A stretch of DNA of 46,567 nt from JBBDMU01 sp040878115 (GCA_040878115.1 JBBDMV010000168.1:1-46567), one strand, 5' to 3'. Positions 1 to 8,986 are shown, numbered from the stretch's first letter. Notes: generated by a model not told the origin, from the letters alone. Made by a program: numbers and translations.

Positions 1-70
1 ACCACTAGGGGGTCAACATCACCGGAATGGGGGGTCAGTATCACCGGAATATCCAGTTTCAACCGGTTGT
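1..70. mobile_element. End of an IS21-family-like insertion sequence (partial)
   Basis: Two near-identical units of about 21-22 bp stand side by side (8-28 and 29-50). Both contain GGGGGTCA followed by a short variable part and ATCACCGGAAT. A weaker third unit (51-70) keeps CAGTTTCAACCGG. Serial short repeats of this kind at the termini are typical of IS21-family (istA/istB) elements, where they bind the transposase. No transposase is in view, so the element would lie to the left of the window. Its inner end abuts a DNA-repair gene that lacks its N-terminus. Family assignment is by pattern only. Confidence 0.5.
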
Positions 71-82
71 TCAAATAAGCCC

Positions 83-679
83 TTGAAACACCGGGTAGAA
101 TTATTTGCCGATCAACTAAAAATATGCCTTGCGGGCGGCTATAAACAATCTATAGAAACATTACTTCAAATACTGGGCCCTGAGAATGAAGAAGAAACAG
201 GCATGTTTACTAATTTTTACTGGATTATGCCCATCGCTAAATATGTTGAAAAATACGGCACCGACTATTTTTTCGAATCCATAACAGCTATAGAAGAGAT
301 TACAAAAAGAAATACAGGAGAATATGCCATTCGCCCTTTTATCAGAAAATATCCGGACCAAACACTTAGGCAAATGAAAAGCTGGGCTGGATCCGATAAT
401 TTTCACTTACGCAGGCTTGCTTCTGAAGGATTAAGGCCAAGGTTGCCCTGGGCAACAAAACTTGACCTGTTCATAGAAAATCCCGTACAGGTTTTTAATA
501 TACTTGAGATCTTAAAAGAAGATCCGGTCCATTTTGTAAAAAAATCAGTAGCCAACCATATTACTGATTACCTCAAGGTTAATCCCAATGCTGCTAAACA
601 GTTAATCTCTGAATGGCAAGATTCAAATAGCGAGCATACCATGTGGATTTTGAAACACGCAACCAGAAAGAGTGGATAG
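83..679 (+). pseudogene. AlkC-type DNA alkylation repair protein, 5' end lost at IS border
   Basis: The product resembles the HEAT-like AlkC/AlkD class of DNA glycosylases that remove N3- and N7-alkylated purines. The family signature is clear in the middle: IRPFI, then a Trp-containing helix, then LRRLASEGLRPRLPW, a segment with ILEILKEDP, and VKKSVANHITDY. About 198 codons remain, whereas intact relatives are usually about 230-260 residues; the missing part is the first helical repeat. Translation can start only at a TTG (83). The frame stays open leftwards through the IS-like repeats to the window edge without a stop, so the present N-terminus is a junction. An IS insertion or IS-mediated deletion probably removed the real start and promoter. 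Family assignment is confident; whether any product is made is unknown. Confidence 0.7.
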
Positions 680-865
680 TTTCCATTTATGGGTGAATGG
701 CCTTAATAGTATGGTTGTGGTTTCCTCCTTCATTATGCTTCGGGTATGGAAAATGGCTTGCGCCAGGCTTGTAATACCGCTTGATGTTCTGTATAATTAT
801 TGCCGTAAATGATGTGCGAACTGCCCGATGGCCCAAATAAAAATGCTTGAAGTATCAATAGTGTT

Positions 866-1639
866 GTGGATTTGATTACAATCCAGGTAGTAACCATACT
901 TTTCTTTGCCACACTGGTCCGCTCTGCTTTCGGTTTTGGTGAAGCACTGATAGCGGTGCCCTTGCTTGCCCTCTTCATGTCCGTTGAGGTTGCGGCGCCT
1001 GTAGCGGCTCTTGTATCCATCACGGTAGCAGGGATCATAGTCGTGCAAGACTGGCATGATATCCACTTCCGTAGTGCCGGATGGTTAGTATTTTCAACCC
1101 TGTTTGGCATTCCATTTGGTTTGTTCCTTCTAACGCAATTACTCGAACCCGTTGTCATAACTGTTCTCGCTATTGTAATCATTGCCTTTTCGGTGTTTTC
1201 CCTGACGTACAAACAACACCACGAATTAAAAGTTGAGCGGTGGACATGGTTTTTCGGCTTCAGCGCGGGAGTACTGGGAGGGGCTTACGGCATGAACGGG
1301 CCGCCGCTTGTGTTGTACGGCAGTCTCAGAAGATGGTCTCCCAAACACTTCCGGGCCACTTTGCAGGGATACTTTCTCCCCGCCAGCATACTGGTTATGT
1401 ATGGCTATTGGTGGGCTGGTTTGTGGACTTCAGAAGTTAATCACTTTTACCTCGCATCATTGCCCGTAGTAATTTTAGCCATTGCTCTGGGACGTATGGT
1501 TAATCGGCGCATGAACAAGGGCAGGTTTCTTGTTTATGTACATATAGGCCTGATAGTTATTGGATTAACATTATTGGTGCTGGCTCTCTATAACATTAAC
1601 AGTAAAAGCGAATTCATCTCGCATATGCGTATCTTATAA
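866..1639 (+). CDS. TauE/SafE family membrane permease (sulfite exporter-like)
   Basis: A 257-residue, strongly hydrophobic protein with seven to eight predicted membrane segments. It has the two-half layout of TauE/SafE (PF01925). The first half contains FGFGEALIAVPLLALF and the second repeats the theme with GVLGGAYGMNGPPLVLYG; this G-G-x-G-x-N-GPP stretch is the usual family hallmark. Members move sulfite, sulfoacetate or other organic sulfur anions across the inner membrane; the substrate here cannot be read from sequence. The start is uncertain: an in-frame stop at 848 forces the start downstream, and the first usable codon is GTG at 866. No clear operon partner exists; the next gene is on the other strand. 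Confidence 0.8.
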   Translation: MDLITIQVVTILFFATLVRSAFGFGEALIAVPLLALFMSVEVAAPVAALVSITVAGIIVVQDWHDIHFRSAGWLVFSTLFGIPFGLFLLTQLLEPVVITVLAIVIIAFSVFSLTYKQHHELKVERWTWFFGFSAGVLGGAYGMNGPPLVLYGSLRRWSPKHFRATLQGYFLPASILVMYGYWWAGLWTSEVNHFYLASLPVVILAIALGRMVNRRMNKGRFLVYVHIGLIVIGLTLLVLALYNINSKSEFISHMRIL

Positions 1640-1711
1640 ATTTTTATTCGCTTCAGTTTTGGGATAAAATACTTAGACATCACTTCCTTGTATTTCTTTG
1701 CATCCTTTGTG

Positions 1712-2002
1712 TTAATCATCCGTCATAAACCCGTCGTCCAGTTCCAGCACCAGAGTCCAGCCCATCTTCTTGCTGTCGTAGACAATGTCAAAGTAACGGC
1801 CCTGTTTAGTATGCACCACGAAATGAACATGTTGGGTATCCCCTACATGCTCCACATAGCTGCGCCTGATTTCGGAGACCTCAAACTTTTCACCCGACTT
1901 CAGCTGGAATGTCACTGGAGTAATTCTTCGGCTAACTCCCTGCATCTTAAAGTTTGAGAACAAGGCGGTGACATTAATCTTTTGAAATTTATTCTGTTGC
2001 AT
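1712..2002 (-). CDS. Conserved-looking 96-aa protein divergent from Y-family polymerase
   Basis: I do not recognise this protein with certainty. It is a 96-residue soluble protein with alternating beta-strand pattern: PVTFQLKSGEKFEVSEI, then HVHFVVHTKQGRYFDIVYD, then a Trp-containing strand and an acidic tail. The layout (PVxF...G...V.EI, then H.....G..FD..YD.....W.L) recalls small DUF6504-like proteins encoded beside translesion polymerases, but this comparison is from memory and weak. It starts with ATG at 2002 and diverges from the Y-family polymerase gene, sharing a 55-bp intergenic region. That arrangement suggests joint control and a possible accessory role in lesion bypass. Confidence 0.6.
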   Translation of the reverse strand: MQQNKFQKINVTALFSNFKMQGVSRRITPVTFQLKSGEKFEVSEIRRSYVEHVGDTQHVHFVVHTKQGRYFDIVYDSKKMGWTLVLELDDGFMTDD

Positions 2003-2014
2003 AAGGAATTTGAT

Positions 2015-2037
2015 TTGTACGCTTAGTATATGTGCAA
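2015..2037. promoter_or_regulatory. Candidate operator between the 96-aa gene and the polymerase
   Basis: The 55-bp divergent region holds an imperfect inverted repeat, TTGTAC at 2015-2020 and GTGCAA at 2032-2037, separated by 11 bp. Size and symmetry suit a dimeric repressor of the LexA or S24 type, and the polymerase is a typical damage-inducible gene. One position of the dyad mismatches and no second copy was seen, so this is only a candidate. Confidence 0.25.
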
Positions 2038-2057
2038 TATATGTAATACATTTAAGA

Positions 2058-3392
2058 ATGCATGGAAGTTTTCAAAAAAATAATCTCGGGAGTTACGATG
2101 TAAACAGGAATGTTCACCGCATCACCCTGTACAGTACGGTGGCCGCCGACCAGCAGCACTCCGGTAAGAAAAAGCGGCTTTATCTGCATCTGGACATGAA
2201 CTGTTTCTATGCCCAGGTGGAACAGGTTTCCTACAAGCTGTTTGGTCTTCCGGTAATTGTGGGAGGATGGAGGAAGGAAAATGGCACACCACGCGGCATT
2301 GTAGCTACATCCAGCTATGAAGCCAGAAAACTTGGCATAAAAACGGCCATGAGCGCATACGAGGCTGTAAAAATTTGCCCCTATATCATATTCCTTCAGG
2401 TCCATTACTCCAAATACCAGGCCATCAGCCGCCAAATTCGAGCTATACTAGATGATTATTCTCCCGATGTGGAAGGATACTCCATGGACGAATTCTTCCT
2501 GGACATTTCCTTCATGATCAATCGAAGCGAACGTGAAATCACCAAGATGTGCAGCCAACTTAAAAATGATATTTATAATAAAGTTGGGTTAATCTGTTCA
2601 GCTGGGATATCTTACAGCAAAACTTACTCTAAACTGGCATCTGATTTCAAAAAACCCAATGGCCTGACCTTGGTCCTGAATGAAGAGCAAGCTGCAGAAA
2701 TCATCTATCCCCTGCCCCTCCACGAAGTGTGGGGAATAGGAAACCGAAGATACGCCAAATTGCAGCAAGCAGGTATTAAAACCATCCAGGATGCCTTAAA
2801 ACGAGGCCCCGCCCCTTTCGAAAAGCTGTTCGGCGCTTATTTTGGCAAGATGTTGTTCGAGACCGCTACCGGCAAAGACAGAGCGAAGGTCATCGAGCCG
2901 GCCCATACGCCCGACGAGATCACCTACATGCACACGTTTTCCGACTGGACCAAAGACCCACAGCGGGTGAAGGGGGAAATCACCAGGGCGGTCAGCCAAT
3001 TGTGCTACCGGATGCGGGGATATGGTTGCCGGTCACGGATATTCCGCATGTATATCCGCTTTCAGGATGCGGGCTGGAAGGGCGTCAATGTACTATTCAC
3101 CACCCCGGGCTTTACCAACCTGGACAGCTACATCCTCCCTTGCTGTTACGACGCGGCCATGCCCCTGATCATCAAATTCCTGGGAGAAGGAATGGCCATC
3201 CGGGGGATTGGCCTCAATACGGTAAAAATAAGCTACGCCATGCAACAGGAGCTGTTTTTCCAGGAAGACGAACACGGCCGGAAGCTATACCATGGCATCG
3301 ACATGATCAACAACCGTTTCGGCCTGGAAAGCGTGAGGATGGCTTCAAGCATGTATGCGGTGGAGGGCAAGACCCATTTTTTTGACCGGTGA
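2058..3392 (+). CDS. dinB: Y-family translesion DNA polymerase (DinB/Pol IV-like)
   Basis: An error-prone polymerase that copies past damaged bases. From the ATG at 2058 the product is 444 residues. The palm begins with LHLDMNCFYAQVE, giving the metal-binding Asp at about 46. The second metal pair is D144-E145 in GYSMDEFFLDIS. The nucleotide-binding segment PRGIVATSSYEARKLGIKTAMS follows the family pattern, and the thumb contains AGISYSKTYSKLASDFKKPNG. The C-terminal little finger is complete and ends near residue 444. The second position of the usual DMD motif is Asn, which is not one of the three metal ligands. About 40 residues precede the palm, longer than in E. coli DinB. An upstream TTG at 2010 is less likely as start because it would eat into the divergent promoter region. 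Confidence 0.85.
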   Translation: MHGSFQKNNLGSYDVNRNVHRITLYSTVAADQQHSGKKKRLYLHLDMNCFYAQVEQVSYKLFGLPVIVGGWRKENGTPRGIVATSSYEARKLGIKTAMSAYEAVKICPYIIFLQVHYSKYQAISRQIRAILDDYSPDVEGYSMDEFFLDISFMINRSEREITKMCSQLKNDIYNKVGLICSAGISYSKTYSKLASDFKKPNGLTLVLNEEQAAEIIYPLPLHEVWGIGNRRYAKLQQAGIKTIQDALKRGPAPFEKLFGAYFGKMLFETATGKDRAKVIEPAHTPDEITYMHTFSDWTKDPQRVKGEITRAVSQLCYRMRGYGCRSRIFRMYIRFQDAGWKGVNVLFTTPGFTNLDSYILPCCYDAAMPLIIKFLGEGMAIRGIGLNTVKISYAMQQELFFQEDEHGRKLYHGIDMINNRFGLESVRMASSMYAVEGKTHFFDR

Positions 3393-3399
3393 GAGGGGA

Positions 3400-3666
3400 A
3401 TTGGTCCAACTTTTTATTATCAAAGTCGTGTCACCTTCCAGTCTATCACCCGGGTGCAGGCTTTTTATCTCTTCCAGAATCCATTTAATAGCCACTCCTC
3501 TCATCTGCTGGGCCATCTCCGCCAATATCTAAAAAGAAATAACCATTTTGCAGTGATTCGCCTCTACAGGGTTTTCCTTGCTATAGTATTTGGCTGCATA
3601 TCTTTGTGCCCGATGAATGTCGGCAAGCGTGGATGCTTGCCGAAGCGTAGGGACTGATACTTTCAG
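3400..3666 (-). pseudogene. Possible decayed ORF with internal stop, downstream of sulP
   Basis: Directly after the SulP stop codon, in another minus-strand frame, there is a protein-like reading: about 45 codons including TLADIHRAQRYAAKYY, a TAG at 3529-3531, then about 45 more codons containing ILAEMAQQMRGVAIKWILEE. Both halves look like ordinary soluble alpha-helical coding sequence and lie in the same frame, which is unusual for chance. No start codon precedes the first half and the tail runs into the convergent polymerase gene. I read it as a broken gene fragment of unknown identity; it may also be chance. Confidence 0.25.
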
Positions 3667-5201
3667 CTTAACGCGACTTCTTTTTCTTCAGGCTCCCTCG
3701 TTTCTCTGTCGTAATCCAGCACGACGAGGTTATCCGCGTTGTTCAATAAGCGTTTGCTGTCGTTGGTCAGGTTTATAAGGCTTACTTTTTTACCCATCTT
3801 GGCGTAACGCTCTGTTATCTTGTTCAAAGCATCAAGGCCAGAGTGATCAACAACCCGTGATTCTTCAAAGTCGATAATCACGCGCTCAGGGTCGTTCAAT
3901 ACATCAAACTTCTCCTGGAAAGTAGTCGCTGAACCGAAGAACAAGGGTCCGTAGATCTGGTAATGCTTGTCGCCAAACTCATCGATATGCTTCCTGGCAC
4001 GGATCATCCTGGAGTTTTCCCAAGCAAAAGCCAAGGCTGATATCACTACACCGATCAGCACTGCAACGGCCAGGTTGTGGAATACCACGGTCACGACCAT
4101 CACCATCAACATCACTACAACATCGGTTGGGGGCACTTTACGGAATATCTTAAGGCTTGCCCATTCAAACGTACCTATAGCCACCATAAACATAAGCCCT
4201 ACCAGGGCCGCCATAGGTACCTGCTCTATCAAAGAAGCACCGAAAAGTATGAAGGTAATCAAAGCAAGCGCGGCAACAACACCGGAAACCCGGCTTCTGC
4301 CACCAGAACTTACATTGATGATACTTTGGCCGATCATGGCACAACCGCCCATGCCGCCGAAGAAGCCTGTTACCAGGTTGGCCGTACCCTGGGCCACACA
4401 TTCTTTATTGCCGCTGCCCCGGGTTTCCGTCATCTCATCAACTACCGTAAGGGTAAGCAGGCTTTCGATTAAACCGATCATGGCCATGATAAAGGCATAG
4501 GGAAATACGATGGATAATGTTTCAAAGTTAAGCGGCACCATGGGGAGATGAAACGAAGGGAGCCCGCCTGAAATGGAAGCGATATCCCCTACTGTTCTTG
4601 TAGGGAGGCCGAAAAAAATAGCCACTCCTGATACAGCGACAATGGCTGCAAGTGAAGGGGGCACTGATTTGGTGATCTTAGGCAAGAAATAAATAATGAC
4701 CATAGTCGCAATAACCAGAGTGGTCATTAAATACAAAGATTGTCCGGTTAACCATGTAGCTGCGCCCGACGCGTCAAAAGTTTTAAATTCATTAAGTTGA
4801 GAGAGAAGGATCAGGATGGCAAGACCATTTACGAAGCCAAATACTACGGGATGTGGAACCAACCGGATCAGCTTCCCGAGCTTCAAAAAACCAATTGTTA
4901 GCTGAATCAACCCCATCAAAACTACGGCGGCAAACAAATATTCTACACCGTGCATGGCTACCAAGCTAACAATGACAACAGCGATAGCACCGGTTGCCCC
5001 TGAGATCATCCCCGGCCTGCCGCCCATAATGGCGGTGATCAATCCGATAATGAAGGCGCTGTACAGGCCAACGAGCGGACTCACGTCGGCGATCAATGAA
5101 AAGGCTACCGCCTCAGGCACCAAAGCCAGAGATACGGTAAGGCCTGATAATACTTCGGTTTTAATGTCGGACTGTTTCTTTTCTAAATACTTAAATAACA
5201 T
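3663..5201 (-). CDS. SulP family inorganic anion transporter with STAS domain
   Basis: A 512-residue inner-membrane transporter of the SulP/SLC26 family, which carries sulfate, bicarbonate or other anions, often with sodium or protons. The N-terminal region contains the family opening GLTVSLALVPEAVAFSLIADVSPLVGLYSAF, with about 10-14 membrane segments to residue 390. The signature GFFGGMGGCAMIGQSIINVSSGG lies near residue 275. Residues about 405-495 form a cytoplasmic STAS domain with VIIDFEESRVVDHSGLDAL. The short length and the GGMGGCAMIGQ core recall the BicA-like bicarbonate branch, but substrate cannot be assigned from sequence. No operon partner is visible. Confidence 0.88.
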   Translation of the reverse strand: MLFKYLEKKQSDIKTEVLSGLTVSLALVPEAVAFSLIADVSPLVGLYSAFIIGLITAIMGGRPGMISGATGAIAVVIVSLVAMHGVEYLFAAVVLMGLIQLTIGFLKLGKLIRLVPHPVVFGFVNGLAILILLSQLNEFKTFDASGAATWLTGQSLYLMTTLVIATMVIIYFLPKITKSVPPSLAAIVAVSGVAIFFGLPTRTVGDIASISGGLPSFHLPMVPLNFETLSIVFPYAFIMAMIGLIESLLTLTVVDEMTETRGSGNKECVAQGTANLVTGFFGGMGGCAMIGQSIINVSSGGRSRVSGVVAALALITFILFGASLIEQVPMAALVGLMFMVAIGTFEWASLKIFRKVPPTDVVVMLMVMVVTVVFHNLAVAVLIGVVISALAFAWENSRMIRARKHIDEFGDKHYQIYGPLFFGSATTFQEKFDVLNDPERVIIDFEESRVVDHSGLDALNKITERYAKMGKKVSLINLTNDSKRLLNNADNLVVLDYDRETREPEEKEVALS

Positions 5202-5625
5202 TTAATAGTAGAATATAAAGTTTTCTGAATTTGTTTTTTTGGCAATACGTTATCACGTTCCAGGTACCTGGAAAATTCAATAGAGTCAATATCTGTGATA
5301 CTCAATTAAGGGGGAGTGGGTAAAACTTTATACTCCATAAAATTAATCGAAAAGGCAGGGTTGGTTAGTCATTCAATAATATCAGATGAATAAGATAAGA
5401 TTTTTTAGGCATTATTCTTAATCATAAAAGATATTTTTTATAATTAAACTAAACAATATTAAGGAAACTAAAATGAATTTATTGTCACAATATTCTGCAT
5501 ATATATAATAATTTCACATTGCATTAAACAATGATACATAAAAGCGCTTTTATAATACGATAATATTGACGAACACAAATACATAAAAAATGATGGAAGC
5601 GATTTTATAAAATGTACTGGGTGTA
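5202..5625. other. AT-rich non-coding stretch
   Basis: About 420 bases between the SulP start and a decayed reading frame. The sequence is very AT-rich with no convincing ORF, RNA or strong terminator. It should contain the SulP promoter near its left end, but no clear Bacteroidota promoter pair was found. Confidence 0.5.
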
Positions 5626-5844
5626 CTAGAAAGAAAATTTTATAACAAACTCTCTGACTATAGCTTTTGTGGTTAATGCTTTGATTTCATCTTCCGCCGA
5701 TAGCACCACAATGTTGTAACCTTTACTAATTATATACTGATACTGGTCCTCCAGGGGTGCATCAGTATATATGCGGATGCAACATCCCCATTGTAATGCT
5801 GCATCAGATAGGGGATTGTAATATGCTAATGTCTGATTTAATGA
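5626..5844 (-). pseudogene. Orphan C-terminal-like reading frame, unknown
   Basis: A 72-codon minus-strand frame opens after a TAA at 5845-5847 and ends with TAG at 5626-5628. It reads like the end of a soluble protein: AYYNPLSDAALQWGCCIRIY, then DQYQYIISKGYNIVVLSAED and IKALTTKAIVREFVIKF. There is no ATG, GTG or TTG start in the frame, so it is unlikely to be expressed as such. It sits beside the truncated transporter and the assembly gap, which fits a zone of gene decay. I do not recognise the family. Confidence 0.3.
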
Positions 5845-6604
5845 TTATACTCAATCCTTCATTTAAATAACTTACATGCTTTAAAATTCAAGATACCGCA
5901 TACTTTTGTCCTGATGTTCGGCCTCATGGTGGTCGCACTGATAATGACATGGCTCATACCATCCGGAGAGTTTCAAACGAAGGTCAATGAACAAGGACAN
6001 NNNNNNNNNNNNNNNNNNNNNNNNNNNNNNNNNNNNNNNNNNNNNNNNNNNNNNNNNNNNNNNNNNNNNNNNNNNNNNNNNNNNNNNNNNNNNNNNNNNT
6101 GACATGGCTCATACCATCCGGAGAGTTTCAAACGAAGGTCAATGAACAAGGACAATTACAAGCACGGCTTTGCTAATCGGCTTTGCCCGCTCAATTGCTT
6201 TGCTTTTGGAAGATGGGGAAATATTACACACCATGATCCATACGCTGGCCACACCGCTGTCTTTTGCCGGGGCCGAACTTGCGGCCATAGGTATGCTTAT
6301 CATCCAAAGCATCCTAAACCTTTTTATTCCATCGGGAAGCGGTCAGGCCTTTGTGACCATGCCTCTGATGGCTCCCATCGGAGATCTTGCCGGTATATCC
6401 AGGCAGATCTCAGTACTTGCTTTTCAATTCGGAGACGGGCTGATGAATATGATTGTTCCCACCAACCCTGTACTAATGGGTATTCTCGGGCTGGCAGGGA
6501 TACCCTACGATAAATGGTTCCGTTTTATATTCCCTTTATTGATGAAATTGCTGGTCCTTTGTTCCGTTGCCCTTGTTGTAGCATTATGGATTGGTTATCA
6601 ATAA
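5845..6604 (+). pseudogene. Broken YfcC-type transporter (N- and C-terminal pieces around assembly gap)
   Basis: The left piece reads KFKIPHTFVLMFGL and then MTWLIPSGEFQTKV, matching the opening of YfcC/C4-dicarboxylate-type anaerobic carriers. The right piece (about 6156-6604) reads STALLIGFARSIALLLEDGE and contains IPSGSGQAFVTMPLMAPIGD and FQFGDGLMNMIVPTNPVLMG, the C-terminal third of the same family. Intact relatives have about 450-480 residues; about 250 central residues are missing. No start codon precedes the left piece in frame. If the 55-bp flanks of the gap are merged, the two pieces are in different frames. Either the gene is a pseudogene with an internal deletion, or the assembly joined the wrong ends. 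Substrate unknown. Confidence 0.65.
5945..6154. other. 100-N scaffold gap flanked by a 55-bp exact duplicate
   Basis: Positions 6000-6099 are 100 Ns, the conventional filler for an unsized gap. The 55 bases before it (5945-5999) recur exactly after it (6100-6154). An exact overlap of an odd, k-mer-like length at two contig ends is a common result of de Bruijn graph assembly. The duplicate is therefore more likely a contig-end overlap than a real repeat. Confidence 0.85.
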
Positions 6605-6633
6605 ACGTTTTGTCAAATCTAAATCTTGTGCCA

Positions 6634-8658
6634 CTACCAGATCTTCACTCGCACATCCTCATCCCGATACATTGAATCGGCGGGTTGTACGTCGAAGGCT
6701 TCGTAGAATTCCGGCATGTTGGAGACGGGCCCAAGCGCACGGTATTTGCCGGGGGCATGTGGACCTGTCATTATCTGGTGGCGAAGAGCTTCATCACGAA
6801 ATTTGGTTCGCCAGACTTGTCCCCAACCCATGAAGAAACGCTGATCACCGGTAAAGCCTTCTATAACCGGTGCCTCTCGTCCGTCCAGAGAATTTTGGTA
6901 AGCACGGTAGGCAACGTTCAGCCCTCCCAGATCGGCTATGTTCTCACCCAGGCCGAGAGACCCGTTTATGAACATATCGTCTATAGGATTGAAGGCACTG
7001 TATTGTTCAACCATCTTCTCAGCACGTGCGTTGAATTGTTCTTCATCCTCTTCAGTCCACCAGTCACGCAGGTTGCCTTCACCATCAGACCGTCGTCCCT
7101 GATCATCAAATCCATGGCTGATTTCATGACCGATTACAGCTCCAATGCCCCCGTAATTAACGGCGTCATCGGCATCCACATCAAAAAACGGTGGCTGTAA
7201 TATAGCGGCGGGGAATACAACTTCATTTAATGTAGGGTGATAATAGGCATTCACGGTTTGTGGCGTCATTCCCCATTCGTCGCGGTCTACCTCTTCACCC
7301 AGGCGGCCAATATTGCGTTCATATTCGCATAGGGCTGACCGGCGCTTGTTCCCGATAAGATCATCATCTTCAATACTTACACAGTCATAATCACGCCATA
7401 CTTCAGGTTGGCCTATTTTTGCCTTGAAGTTGGATAGCTTATTCAGGGCCTCCTTCTTTGTATCATCACCCATCCATTCCAGTTCGTTGATGGACTGTTC
7501 AAAAGCGATCGTAAGGTTATCAATCATCTCATCCATACGATCATTGGCTTCCTGTGGGAAGTGGCGGTTAACATATTCTTGTCCAACTAAAAAGCCAAGC
7601 GAGCCTTCGACTGTGGAAACCCCACGTTTTTCACGGCTGCGTTGCTCTTTCTGGCCACTCAGTATGCGCCCGTAGAAATTAAACGCAGTTTCATCGAATT
7701 CGCTGCTCAGGTATGAAGCATTGCTCCTGATCAAATGAAAATGCAGATATTGTTTCCAGTCATCAATATCAATGTCATTAAAATAATCAGCAAAAGAGCT
7801 GAGATAAGTGGGCTGACGAACCACTATTTCATCGATGCTTTCAAAACCGGCCGCATCGATAAATTCTGTCCAATCAATACCCGGTGTTAATTCCGTTAAT
7901 TCGGAAAGAGCCTTTTTATTATAGGTAGCCTGGCGGTCACGGTTCTGTACGCGCGTCCAGTGGGATTCGGCGATTGTCCGTTCTACCGATAGCACATTTT
8001 CAGCGGCCTGCTCACCATTCTCCCAGCCGGCAAGGTCCCAGAATTCAGCGATCATATTTTTGTACTGATTGATGAGTTCCTGGCTTTGGTCATCTTCACT
8101 CAGGTAGTATTCCCGATCGGGTAACCCCAAACCGGATTGTGACGCATAGGTGATATATTGATCGGATTGCATCTGATCTTGGGTCACGTACAGCGAAATA
8201 GGACTGCCATAACGATATTGCTGTACTTCACCCCAGAACAAGAGAAGATCATCATGATCTTGAATGGCATTGATACGCTCCAGTTCAGACTCCAAAGGAG
8301 TTATACCCAGCTTGTTTATGCGTACGGTGTCCATAAAAGAAAGATAAAGATCACCCATTTTCTGGGCTTCGCTATCTTCTTCGGCATCCTGTTCAGCCAT
8401 TTCCTGAATAAATTCCAGCACGTGCTGCTCAGATAATTCCACCAACTCGTCAAAGCTGCCCCATCGTGACCGATCTGAGGGGATTTCTGTTTTTTCTAAC
8501 CACATTCCGTTCATATAGCGGTAAAAATTATCCTGAGGATTAACCGTCGTATCCATATTGTCAACATTAATACCGAGGCCTTGAGGCGCATCCCCTGATG
8601 CACAGCCTGAGGTCACAAAAATGAAAAGAGGGAACAAAAAAAGAAGATAATATTTCAT
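6634..8658 (-). CDS. M13 family (neprilysin/PepO-like) zinc metallopeptidase lipoprotein
   Basis: An exported zinc endopeptidase of 674 residues, full length for family M13. The N-terminus is a lipoprotein signal with lipobox TSGC (Cys at about 19), so it should be anchored in the envelope. The N-terminal M13 domain opens with VNPQDNFYRYMNGMWLEKT. The catalytic domain has NAYYHPTLNEVVFPAAILQPP before the zinc site HEISH at 511-515, and the third ligand E572 in ENIADLGG. It ends in VRVKIW, like the terminal aromatic motif of the family. It converges with the broken YfcC gene and has no same-strand partner. The likely role is degradation of peptides outside the inner membrane. Confidence 0.93.
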   Translation of the reverse strand: MKYYLLFLFPLFIFVTSGCASGDAPQGLGINVDNMDTTVNPQDNFYRYMNGMWLEKTEIPSDRSRWGSFDELVELSEQHVLEFIQEMAEQDAEEDSEAQKMGDLYLSFMDTVRINKLGITPLESELERINAIQDHDDLLLFWGEVQQYRYGSPISLYVTQDQMQSDQYITYASQSGLGLPDREYYLSEDDQSQELINQYKNMIAEFWDLAGWENGEQAAENVLSVERTIAESHWTRVQNRDRQATYNKKALSELTELTPGIDWTEFIDAAGFESIDEIVVRQPTYLSSFADYFNDIDIDDWKQYLHFHLIRSNASYLSSEFDETAFNFYGRILSGQKEQRSREKRGVSTVEGSLGFLVGQEYVNRHFPQEANDRMDEMIDNLTIAFEQSINELEWMGDDTKKEALNKLSNFKAKIGQPEVWRDYDCVSIEDDDLIGNKRRSALCEYERNIGRLGEEVDRDEWGMTPQTVNAYYHPTLNEVVFPAAILQPPFFDVDADDAVNYGGIGAVIGHEISHGFDDQGRRSDGEGNLRDWWTEEDEEQFNARAEKMVEQYSAFNPIDDMFINGSLGLGENIADLGGLNVAYRAYQNSLDGREAPVIEGFTGDQRFFMGWGQVWRTKFRDEALRHQIMTGPHAPGKYRALGPVSNMPEFYEAFDVQPADSMYRDEDVRVKIW

Positions 8659-8765
8659 TAGAAATTAGTTATACAATGAACAGGAGCGAACATAATTGGT
8701 CACTCTGCATGATAAACAATATTTAAGGTTAAATTAATAAACCCAACCTAACCTTTTTCATTTCT

Positions 8766-8793
8766 CAAAGTTAACATATTTTATGCCCAAAAA
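8766..8793 (-). promoter_or_regulatory. Weak promoter candidate for the M13 peptidase gene
   Basis: Between the M13 gene and the next plus-strand gene (about 330 bases) the minus strand has an exact TAnnTTTG element (8766-8773), the Bacteroidota -7 box, 108 bases before the start codon. The nearest TTTTTG (8788-8793) is only 14 bases upstream, shorter than the usual 17-21. The rest of this interval is AT-rich and shows nothing else. Confidence 0.25.
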
Positions 8794-8986
8794 GTTAAGC
8801 ACTCTAAATGCAAATAATCGGGTAATGTGATAAAAAAATATTATATTCCTGCCTTCGTTAATGCGTTAAAGGTTTGTAATTAAAAGACTATAATTCTGCA
8901 AAATTGAGTACAGCAGGATAGAAGATTTTTTGCCTTCGTTTATTGGAAGGATAATTCTAAATAATTTTAAAAAACAAATAACTAAT

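Noticed and set aside
733..1212. Minus-strand frame of 159 codons opposite the TauE/SafE gene
   Set aside because: It is antisense to a clear membrane-protein gene; its Thr/Ala/Ser-rich translation has no domain character.
3967..4500. Plus-strand frame of 177 codons opposite sulP
   Set aside because: Shadow of the SulP coding sequence; low-complexity Thr/Ile/Ala translation and no start signal.
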